Assembly (NCBI GenBank): GCA_964483805.1 | Contig: CAZADH010000057.1 | Location: 1 to 25,184, forward strand | Reading direction: 5' to 3' | Length of the DNA: 25,184 bases | DNA from: CAZADH01 sp964483805 | GTDB lineage: Bacteria; Muiribacteriota; Ozemobacteria; Ozemobacterales; Ozemobacteraceae | Shown here: one piece after another, positions 1 to 7,359 of the stretch | Position numbering within the stretch: the stretch's first letter is position 1 | How the letters are laid out: the number at the start of each line of letters is the position of its first letter | Made by a program: the position numbers and the translations under genes | The notes under the pieces: model-generated | Told to the model about the DNA's origin: nothing | The model's database searches: none | The model's input: the letters and a program-made list of their open reading frames with translations, nothing else

Positions 1-9
1 ACCGGGGCC

Positions 10-3000
10 ATGCCCATGCCGGGGATCCGCCTGAGCCTCGCGCTGTGGTTCTTTGGCCTGCTCGCCCTGCCGTTTGCGCTTGGCCTCGGCACTGGATCGA
101 GCTTTTTGACCGGCCTCGGCGTCAACCTGCGCGACCGCCTGACCCAGGATCTCGAGACGGCGCTGCGCCAGCTCGATTCCGGCGAAGTTCGCATCGCCGC
201 TGACGAATTGCGCATCTGCCGCAGACTGCTGCGCGGCAAGCAACGGTGGCACGAGTGGCGGCAGTATGCCGCCGGCAAGGTCACCGCGGGATGGTGCGCC
301 GACCGGTTGTGGGCTGATGCAAACGCATCTCTGCCGCTGGCCGGCCTGCTGTTGCTCGATGGGTCCGGCAAAATGGTCGCCGACCGCTACACCGACCGCC
401 TGTCGGGCTCGACGCGCTCGTTTTTTCAACAGTTCACCGAGGGCGTGTTCTCGGCCGCCCGTGCCCGCGCTGAGACTTCCGGCACGAACCGGGGCGCACT
501 GGACGGCAACTCGTCACAGGTCGCCCGCTCATACGGCATATTGAGCGCACTGGCCAACGAGTCGACGACCGACCGTGTCGAGCGGGTCTGGATGGGGCAG
601 TCGCGCTACATGTATTTCCGCGATCTGGTCAGCCTGGGCAAGGGCAAGATGATGGCCGTATTGATGATCTGGGACCAGGATCCGTCGTATCAGGAGTATC
701 TGCGCACCGAGTTGCCGCGCCGGCGTTTCGATCAGCGCGAGATCGATGTGGCCGCGTTCAAGGCCGTGGGTGAGGCGCTGCATCCGTTGTCGGCAACGCG
801 CCACGATCTCGATCTGGCGGCATTCGCGCAGGCAGGCCGTCAACAACAGGTCCTGCGCGAGCGCCAGCAGGGCACGGTCCGCGAGTTGATCCTGGCCCGT
901 CCAAGCCAGATGCCCGGTTACGTGGTGGTGGCGCGGGCGACGTTCGTGGCGGTCGAAGCGCGCATGCGTCATGAAATCGTGCGGGTGGCGCTGATGATCC
1001 TGGCGGCGTCGAGCCTGATGCTCATCGGCGGCTTGACGTTGGCCAACTGGTTGGCCGCCCCGGTTATCCGCATGGGCCGCGGGTTGGCGAAGATCGCCAC
1101 CGGTGATCTCGCCGTGCCGCTCAGCGAAAACCGCAACGATGAACTGGGCATTGCCTCGCGCCGCCTCGAGGAAATGACGCGCGCGTTGCGCGACCGCCAG
1201 TCGCTGACCCGTTTCGTGGCGCCCCAGGTTCTCGAACTCGTGGCCGGCGGTGACATTGGTCGGGCCGGCGAGGCGAGCCGCCGCGAGGTCGCCATCCTGG
1301 TCACCGACATCCGTTCGTTCACCACGCTGAGCGAAACCCACCCACCCCAGGAGTTGTTTCGTGCGTTGAATCAACACCTCGGCGCGGTGACCGGGGTGAT
1401 CTACGAACACCAGGGCGTCATCGATCGGTTCATCGGCGACGCCGTGGTGGCCGTGTTTCCACCCACCGCGCACGACGCCATGCCGCCGGCACAGCGGGCG
1501 ATGAACGCAGCCGTCGCCATGCGCGTGGTGCACGAGGTCTCGCAGCAACGGCGGGCGCGGCGCGGTCTGTTCACTTTCTCGATCGGCGTCGGCATCGATG
1601 CCGGGGAGGTCGTCGCCGGCATCATGGGCGACCCGGAGGTGCGGCTCGACTACACGGTTCTGGGCGAAACCGTGACCCGCGCCGGCGATCTCGAAGCCCT
1701 GTCGAAACGCGGCCGGCACAGCCTGATCGTCTGTTCATCACGGGTGCGCGACCTGGTGGGGCCCGGGTTTGGTTTCGTCCCCTTGGCGCCACGCCCCGAT
1801 GAACAGAAGCCACCGGCCGAGTGCTGGGAACTGAGTGAGGTCGACGGCCTGGTGCCCTGGATGCAGAGCCATCCCACGGAAACCGGGGCCACCCCGAACA
1901 CCTCGGTACCCGAACCCGACCTGCCCCGGCCCGCAATCGATGAACCCGAGGACAGCGAACCCACGGCCAGCCCAACCACGGCCCCGACCCCGGCCAACCC
2001 GAACGCCGCCGGCACGGCCATAGCATCACCGCGGTTGGCCAAGAGCCCGCGCTCCGGCGGTCCCAGCGGAACACCGCGTCCGCTCGCGATCGGCAGCCGC
2101 TGGCAACGCCTGGCCCTGGTGGCGGCATTGTTCCTGCTGCCGTTGATCCTGGTCGAGACCGCGTTGCGCTCGTGGGCGAGCGCGCGGGAACAGCAGTTCG
2201 ACGACCGCCTCGCCAGCCAGTTGCGCGCCGATCTGGCCTGGATGGAACGCAGCAACGAGCCACGCCAGCAGTTGGGTCTGTGGTTGCGGCGGCAGTTCGA
2301 CGAGATCTGCCAGCATGCGCTGCGCAGCCCCGATCCCCGACAGGCCCTGCCCAACCTGGTCCTGCCGCTGATGCGGCGGTTGCACCAGTTGCTGCCAAGC
2401 CTGTCGATCGATCTGAGCGTACTGCCCGACCCGGGCAACGGCACCGCCGATACCGGCGACACCCGCATCGTGGCGTCGCAGGGAACCGACGTGTGGTTCA
2501 GCGCCGCCGAACGACAATACATTGTAGATCTATTGTATGCTGATCTTCCTCACACTTTCGCCTCGGGCGCGGTGTTGGCCGATGTGCCTCACTGGTTCGA
2601 TCCGGCGCGGACCTTGGCCACGGAACCGGCTCGGGCAGCGTTGCTCAGCTCACTGGGAGCGTTCCGGCCGCTGTGGTCGAACGGTTTGCGTTATGCATTC
2701 TCGCAGCCGTTCATCTCACCGCGGTGGTGGAACCATCCCCGCCGCATCGCCGCCTTCGAGAGCGGCCTCGACGTGCTGGCTTCGACCACGGCCGTCGTCC
2801 TGCGCCAGCATCTGTGGGGACTGCTGACGTTCCGGGTCACGCCCAGCGATCTGACCACCAATCTCTTGTGGCGTTGCGCCGCCGGCAATCTGCGGCACGA
2901 GGGCGCGATTCTGGCCATCCAACCCATCGGTGCCCGACGGGGCATGCGGATCGTGCCGGCGGTATTCAGGAACCATGCGGGTTTGCGCGCGGTATTGCGC

Positions 3001-5235
3001 GGCCAGATCCGCGACCGCCAGGTTTCCGGCGCGTGGCGATGCGTGGCCGGAACGGTGCTGCTCGATCAGCCGTACCGGGTGGTGGTCGCGCGCCGCACGA
3101 CGCGCCCGCAGAGTTCGACCGACCGGATCTACGAGCTGCGCGGCTTTCTGGTCCTGTTGTGGTTGGCCCTGGGGCTGGCGATGGCGCGACGCATTCTCGC
3201 CGGCAGCGAGACCTGGACCTGGTCACTGACGGCTATTCTGAGCGGCACGTTCCTGATCGTGTTGTTGCCGGCGCTGTTTGTCGGCATGCAACTGCAGGAG
3301 CGCGATCTGCGCGAACGCGGCGACCAGGTCGAGAGCGAGGGCCGGCGCACCCTCGATCTGATCGTCGCCCGGGTTGACGAAGGCACGCGGGTGTACGATG
3401 CCTGGTACTGTGCGTTGATCGAGCGGTGGCTCGAGAACGCGGCCCTGTTCGAGCGGATCATGAACCTGGCGCGCCACCAACCGGGCGGCAGCGACAGCCC
3501 GGCCCAACCTCTGTTCGAGAAGATCGTGCTGGAGCGCATGCGGCCGATGGGGCTGGATCTGATCATGGCCATGCTGGTGACGACGCGCGACGAGGGCACC
3601 TTCGTGCCGCGACCCGAACAACCCATCAATCGGACCAAACAGATGATGGACCGCAAGGTCGGCATCGCGCTCCTGCGCAACTCGCTCGAAAGCATGTTCC
3701 GCCCCGAGGATCAGCAGGCCACGGCGCTAAAAGGTGCCGTTGAAGCGGTCGTCGGCGCCGAGGTCGAGAATTTCCTGACCGCCATGGCGCAGATGCTCCC
3801 GCCCAAGATCTCGGCGCACATGCTGGCCGCGCCCCGCAGCCAGGTGCAGGTGCGCCTGAGCGAAACCCGCGATGCCGAGTATCTGTATCGTTCGTATTTA
3901 CAGAATCCCGGCCAACCGACCACGTTGCTGCGCTTGAGCTGGTTGATGGGGAGCTGTTTCCGTCAGCATCTGCAAGCCTGGGACGAAGCGCTGCAACAGG
4001 ATCCGGCTTTGGCAGGCATCTCGCGTCTGACCACCAGTCAGCGGTTCCAACCGGCCTGGGCCCTGGCCCGACCGTATTTTACGTTCCGCAAGTGGGTCCC
4101 CGACAAACCGCCACGCCTGGTGCGCCGCAATCACCTGCAGCCGCCCGACGCCGCCAACGTCGTGGCCCTGACCGCCATGTCGGGGGAACCGACCGCCCGG
4201 GTGATCGGCACGGGCGAACAACGGCGGTTGCTCATGGCTGTGCCCGGGGTCCAGCAACGGGATCAGGTGTTCCTCGGTGAGATTCCGATCGGTCAGATCC
4301 TTGGGGAGGCGCAGCGTCAGGTGCAGACGGTGCGGTGGTGGTTGGCGTTATTGGTTGTATTGACGGTCGCCCTGTCGTTGCAGGTGGCCCGGCGCTTCCT
4401 CGCGCCGGTTCTGGCATTGGCCGATGCCGCTGCGCGCATCACCGCCGGTGATTTTCAGGCCCGCCTGCCCCGACTGACGGGAGACAGCGAGTTCGCGGTG
4501 CTGGCCCGGTCGTTCAACGCGATGGCCGATGGGGTCGCCGAGGGGCGCCTGCTCGGCCGGTTCGTGCCCGAGGCCGCACTGGCGGCCACGCGCGATCGAG
4601 ACCGCAGTGAACAGGCGCGGTCGGGCGTGGCCCGCGAGGCGGTGGTGGTGTTCGTTTCGTTGGCCGGTTTCAAGCCGCTGCTGACCGGAAGCGACGCCGG
4701 CGAACTGGTCGGCGGGCTCAACGCAACGCTGCAGCGCTTCTCGCGGGTGATTCGACAACACGGCGGGGAAATCGACAAGTTCATCGGCGAGAAGATCCTG
4801 GCGGTGTTTCACCCCCGCGACGACAACCACCTGGCGACCCCGGTACAAGGGGCCCTCGCCGCGGCCGAAGAGATCCGCCGACTATCGCGACAATTCGCGG
4901 TCGAAGAGGGCAATCGCGATGAGACCCAACCGCTGGCGTTGCCGGTCGGGATCGGCATCGTCGCCGGTCCGATTCTGGCCGGCATTCTCGGCGCTCCAGA
5001 GGTCCGGCTCGAGTACACGGTCATTGGCGACACGGTCAACCTGGCGTCGCGCCTGTGCGACCTGGCGCTGAGCCTGCCCGGCGCCGGCATTGTGCTCGAC
5101 GGCAACGTCGCCCGGGTCATCGGCGCCGAAGGCGACACCGAGCGGTGGCCACGGTTGCGGCGGCTGGCCGTGCAACGGGTCAAGGGCAAGTCTCGCCAGG
5201 TCGAAGTCCATCTGTTGGCGGAGGTCTCACGATGA
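10..5235 (+). CDS. Tandem class III adenylate cyclase receptor (two cyclase domains with complementary active-site losses)
   Basis: Predicted inner-membrane receptor making cAMP from ATP, 1741 residues. Order: TM1 (about 8-27), sensor region, TM2 (about 326-345), HAMP (about 345-395), cyclase domain 1 (about 425-590), Pro/Thr-rich linker (about 620-690), TM3 (about 700-720), second sensor, TM4 (about 1044-1062), TM5 (about 1073-1095), third sensor, TM6 (about 1441-1460), HAMP, cyclase domain 2 (about 1543-1735). Domain 1 has both metal aspartates (D433 in TDIRSFT, D477 in FIGD). However, it has R473 for the substrate Lys, and T556 and D560 for the transition-state Asn and Arg. Domain 2 lacks the metal aspartates (S1550, E1594) but keeps K1590, T1670, N1677 and R1681. 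One composite site is therefore expected. The Lys/Thr pair favours ATP, by analogy with cyanobacterial CyaC. ATG at 10 or 16 is possible; the frame is open to the left edge, so the true start may lie outside. Confidence 0.9.
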   Translation: MPMPGIRLSLALWFFGLLALPFALGLGTGSSFLTGLGVNLRDRLTQDLETALRQLDSGEVRIAADELRICRRLLRGKQRWHEWRQYAAGKVTAGWCADRLWADANASLPLAGLLLLDGSGKMVADRYTDRLSGSTRSFFQQFTEGVFSAARARAETSGTNRGALDGNSSQVARSYGILSALANESTTDRVERVWMGQSRYMYFRDLVSLGKGKMMAVLMIWDQDPSYQEYLRTELPRRRFDQREIDVAAFKAVGEALHPLSATRHDLDLAAFAQAGRQQQVLRERQQGTVRELILARPSQMPGYVVVARATFVAVEARMRHEIVRVALMILAASSLMLIGGLTLANWLAAPVIRMGRGLAKIATGDLAVPLSENRNDELGIASRRLEEMTRALRDRQSLTRFVAPQVLELVAGGDIGRAGEASRREVAILVTDIRSFTTLSETHPPQELFRALNQHLGAVTGVIYEHQGVIDRFIGDAVVAVFPPTAHDAMPPAQRAMNAAVAMRVVHEVSQQRRARRGLFTFSIGVGIDAGEVVAGIMGDPEVRLDYTVLGETVTRAGDLEALSKRGRHSLIVCSSRVRDLVGPGFGFVPLAPRPDEQKPPAECWELSEVDGLVPWMQSHPTETGATPNTSVPEPDLPRPAIDEPEDSEPTASPTTAPTPANPNAAGTAIASPRLAKSPRSGGPSGTPRPLAIGSRWQRLALVAALFLLPLILVETALRSWASAREQQFDDRLASQLRADLAWMERSNEPRQQLGLWLRRQFDEICQHALRSPDPRQALPNLVLPLMRRLHQLLPSLSIDLSVLPDPGNGTADTGDTRIVASQGTDVWFSAAERQYIVDLLYADLPHTFASGAVLADVPHWFDPARTLATEPARAALLSSLGAFRPLWSNGLRYAFSQPFISPRWWNHPRRIAAFESGLDVLASTTAVVLRQHLWGLLTFRVTPSDLTTNLLWRCAAGNLRHEGAILAIQPIGARRGMRIVPAVFRNHAGLRAVLRGQIRDRQVSGAWRCVAGTVLLDQPYRVVVARRTTRPQSSTDRIYELRGFLVLLWLALGLAMARRILAGSETWTWSLTAILSGTFLIVLLPALFVGMQLQERDLRERGDQVESEGRRTLDLIVARVDEGTRVYDAWYCALIERWLENAALFERIMNLARHQPGGSDSPAQPLFEKIVLERMRPMGLDLIMAMLVTTRDEGTFVPRPEQPINRTKQMMDRKVGIALLRNSLESMFRPEDQQATALKGAVEAVVGAEVENFLTAMAQMLPPKISAHMLAAPRSQVQVRLSETRDAEYLYRSYLQNPGQPTTLLRLSWLMGSCFRQHLQAWDEALQQDPALAGISRLTTSQRFQPAWALARPYFTFRKWVPDKPPRLVRRNHLQPPDAANVVALTAMSGEPTARVIGTGEQRRLLMAVPGVQQRDQVFLGEIPIGQILGEAQRQVQTVRWWLALLVVLTVALSLQVARRFLAPVLALADAAARITAGDFQARLPRLTGDSEFAVLARSFNAMADGVAEGRLLGRFVPEAALAATRDRDRSEQARSGVAREAVVVFVSLAGFKPLLTGSDAGELVGGLNATLQRFSRVIRQHGGEIDKFIGEKILAVFHPRDDNHLATPVQGALAAAEEIRRLSRQFAVEEGNRDETQPLALPVGIGIVAGPILAGILGAPEVRLEYTVIGDTVNLASRLCDLALSLPGAGIVLDGNVARVIGAEGDTERWPRLRRLAVQRVKGKSRQVEVHLLAEVSR

Positions 5236-5452
5236 GTTGCCCGCACGACACCGGGGTCGGGCCACGGGGCCGACCCGACCTTTTCGAGCGGCTGGGCCCC
5301 TGGCTGGCGGCCACCCACTGGCAACCTTGCAGGTGCTCGCCGAGACGTTGTAACTCAGCCGCCATCGCGACACCGACCAGAATCTTGCCCAAGATTTGCA
5401 GGGCCGGGAGTCACCGATCGTCAACGAGTATGCGGTAAACCATACACAGTAA
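5232..5452 (+). pseudogene. Possible disrupted small gene overlapping the end of the tandem cyclase
   Basis: An ATG at 5232 overlaps the cyclase stop codon (ATGA), the usual sign of translational coupling. It opens a frame beginning MSCPHDTGVGPRGRPDLFER that still looks protein-like at LGPWLAATHWQ (near 5325). After that the plausible frame moves to another phase: LQVLAETL, an in-frame TAA at 5351-5353, then LSRHRDTDQNLAQDLQG and onward to a TAA at 5450-5452. Third-position G/C is high in both pieces. The simplest reading is a small gene broken by one frameshift and one nonsense change, or by sequencing error. If the original frame is simply followed, it gives a 68-residue protein ending at 5438 with a Cys/Arg-rich, unconvincing tail. 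I recognise no family. Confidence 0.3.
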
Positions 5453-5654
5453 ATACGCATGGGGCACCGTCGCCGGTCCTGGCGGATGCGACACGCGGTC
5501 GTCTGCGGCAACATTCCTCCGGCTGGCGCACCCGGCTGGGGGAGCACCCGCGGCGGGAACCGCGGCGAAGACAGTTGCCGCATCACCCTTCGCCGTGCGA
5601 GAATTGGATGCATTACGTCTCACTGAATCTGGCACGGTCACGGGAGGCAACACC
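5453..5654. other. Intergenic region upstream of the glycoside hydrolase
   Basis: Non-coding by my reading. It starts with an AT-rich patch around 5438-5460 that contains a partial match to the recurrent palindrome (ATAC at 5442, GTAA at 5449). It continues GC-rich, with a repeated CCGCGG at about 5550-5567. No convincing promoter hexamers or terminator were seen. The hydrolase ribosome-binding site is at its end. Confidence 0.5.
5642..5647 (+). promoter_or_regulatory. Ribosome-binding site fixing the hydrolase start
   Basis: GGGAGG lies 7 bases before the ATG at 5655. The same frame is open back to a GTG at 5595, but that codon has no such site and would put 20 extra residues in front of a clean signal peptide. 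Confidence 0.75.
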
Positions 5655-7220
5655 ATGGCACACGGTCAACGCCCCATCTGGGTTCTCGGGCTGCTGTTCA
5701 TCCTGATTGCGGCGTTGCCGGCCGGAGCGGTGCCGAACCGCATCGACGGCCAGTTCATCTTCGGCACGAACCTGGCGTGGTTCGACCACAACTACGGACA
5801 CGACCTGGGTCCGTCGCACAAAGAGCGATGGCACCCATCGTTTACCGAGGCCCAGTGTGACCGCTACTTTGCCGCCCTGGCCAGCGCCGGGTGTCCGTTG
5901 CTGCGGGTGTGGGCGTTCGAGGCGCAGGAAGGTCTGGTCTTCGACAAGAGCGACAAGATGGTGACCGGGCTCGACCCGCTGTTTCTGGCCAACGTCGACA
6001 AGCTCATGCAGATTGCGGCCAAACACCGCATCCGCCTGTATTGGAGCCTGCTCAATCACCTGATCGCCACCGACGAAGACGGCAAGCACATGAACATTCT
6101 GCGCGACGATACGGTGCGCAAGAGCTATATCGAGAAGGCAGCCGTCCCGTTCGTGAAGCACGTGGCCAGGCATCCGACCTTCTGGGCGGTCGATGTGATC
6201 AACGAAGCCGAGGGTGCGGTGGGCAAGATCAACTTCCTGTCGGGGCGCGGCAAGTTCTGGGAAGGCTGCACCTGGCGCACGATGCGGGCCTTCATCAAGG
6301 CCTGCGCCTCCGCTTTCCACACCGCCGTCCCGGGCATCAAGGTCACGGCCACCTCGGGGTGGCACGAGCACAAGAACCTCGGCCGGTTCAAAGACCTCGG
6401 TCTCGATTTTCTCGACTGGCACTCATATCAAGACGACGGCAAGCTGCCGCACGTCAACGAACTCGATCTGGGCGGCCTGCCCTGCGTGCTCGGTGAGTGC
6501 GGCCCGAAGAAGAAGGAACGCGACGACACGCTCACCGCCAAGAACTGGCAGACCTACTTCAGCGAGGCCTGGAACAAGGGCTACGCCGGGGTGTTGTCAT
6601 GGTCGTTCGGCACCCCGGGAGAAGACACGAATTTCACCATGTACAACAACGACATGTCGGCACGGGCCATGGTTGCGCCGTTCACCCGGTTTGCCCAGGC
6701 CCATGCCGCCGAGATCGGCCCGCGCCATCTCACCGGAGCCGACAAGGCGATCGTCGCGGCGGCCTGCGGTGCCGCCTACGTGATCATGACCGAAACCAAT
6801 AAAGCAACATTTATGCAATATGTTGGCAATACATCAGCCATCGCATTGCGTGCCGGTTATCCGTATCGCACCCCGGCCATTGCCCTGGCGCGGCTCGACA
6901 CCCTGTCGCGCGATCTCGATCTGCGGGGGCGCACGCTGCTGTCACTCGCGGCCGCCAATCCGGCGTCACTACCGGCGGCGACCGCGGTCCAGGCTCAGGC
7001 ACGGAAATGTCTCGAGGCGATTGCCAACGCCACGCGCAATCATCCCGATGCCCTGCGCGGCAATGCTGCGGTCACTCGGTTGCAGGCGCTGGTGGCACTG
7101 ACGCCGGCTGCGGCCAAGAAGTCGATTCAGCAGGCGGGGCAGACACCGGTGGGCGTCGGGGCACAACACGGTACTATTACCGTGCAGACCGGCGCCGGCA
7201 ATAATCCCTTCGGTAACTGA
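5655..7220 (+). CDS. Secreted GH5-like (clan GH-A) glycoside hydrolase with Ala-rich C-terminal region
   Basis: Predicted exported beta-glycan hydrolase of 521 residues. Residues 1-25 form a signal peptide (hydrophobic WVLGLLFILIAALPAGA, likely cut before VPN). Residues about 30-345 look like a clan GH-A TIM barrel: FGTNLAWF at strand 1, LLRVWAFE, the acid/base in VINEAEG (E184) and the nucleophile in VLGECG (E281). SWSFGTPGE follows near the barrel end. The spacing between the two glutamates fits retaining GH5-type enzymes such as endomannanases or cellulases; the substrate cannot be read from the sequence. Residues about 350-521 form an Ala-rich, mostly helical region with no recognised domain and a Gly/Thr/Asn-rich tail. 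An islet of AT-rich codons at 6796-6848 lies in that region. Start chosen from the ribosome-binding site and signal peptide. It stands alone between two signalling blocks, so an operon link is not evident. Confidence 0.82.
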   Translation: MAHGQRPIWVLGLLFILIAALPAGAVPNRIDGQFIFGTNLAWFDHNYGHDLGPSHKERWHPSFTEAQCDRYFAALASAGCPLLRVWAFEAQEGLVFDKSDKMVTGLDPLFLANVDKLMQIAAKHRIRLYWSLLNHLIATDEDGKHMNILRDDTVRKSYIEKAAVPFVKHVARHPTFWAVDVINEAEGAVGKINFLSGRGKFWEGCTWRTMRAFIKACASAFHTAVPGIKVTATSGWHEHKNLGRFKDLGLDFLDWHSYQDDGKLPHVNELDLGGLPCVLGECGPKKKERDDTLTAKNWQTYFSEAWNKGYAGVLSWSFGTPGEDTNFTMYNNDMSARAMVAPFTRFAQAHAAEIGPRHLTGADKAIVAAACGAAYVIMTETNKATFMQYVGNTSAIALRAGYPYRTPAIALARLDTLSRDLDLRGRTLLSLAAANPASLPAATAVQAQARKCLEAIANATRNHPDALRGNAAVTRLQALVALTPAAAKKSIQQAGQTPVGVGAQHGTITVQTGAGNNPFGN

Positions 7221-7306
7221 GGGTCGGAGCGGGAAAGCGGGGCCTTGCCGCCGAAGTTCTGCCGAACCGGGCGTGATTCCGGTAGGTTGCACGCATCGGC
7301 CTGTGG

Positions 7307-7312
7307 TATCCT
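7307..7312 (+). promoter_or_regulatory. Possible -10 element before the hybrid kinase operon
   Basis: TATCCT in the 139-base gap between the hydrolase and the hybrid kinase. A TTGCAC at 7287 is only 14 bases upstream, too close for a standard -35. A GTG at 7319 would sit at about +1 of this promoter and opens a 23-codon frame running into the kinase start, out of phase with it. Weak evidence. Confidence 0.25.
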
Positions 7313-7348
7313 GACCGGGTGGCCAGCGCGGGGAAGATCCGCGGGTCC

Positions 7349-7355
7349 GGGAGGA
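7349..7355 (+). promoter_or_regulatory. Ribosome-binding site of the hybrid kinase
   Basis: GGGAGGA ends 4 bases before the GTG at 7360 and decides that start. The receiver domain begins right after it, so nothing upstream is needed. Confidence 0.75.
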
Positions 7356-7359
7356 TACA

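Noticed and set aside
5227..5613. Minus-strand frame (128 codons) across the gap after the tandem cyclase
   Set aside because: Arg/Pro/Ser-rich, no family likeness and no ribosome-binding site; it overlaps the cyclase end.
7167..7184. Inverted repeat CACGGTA-CTAT-TACCGTG near the end of the hydrolase gene
   Set aside because: Perfect 7-bp arms, but inside coding sequence 34 bases before the stop, without a T-run; most likely chance, though it could slow transcription.
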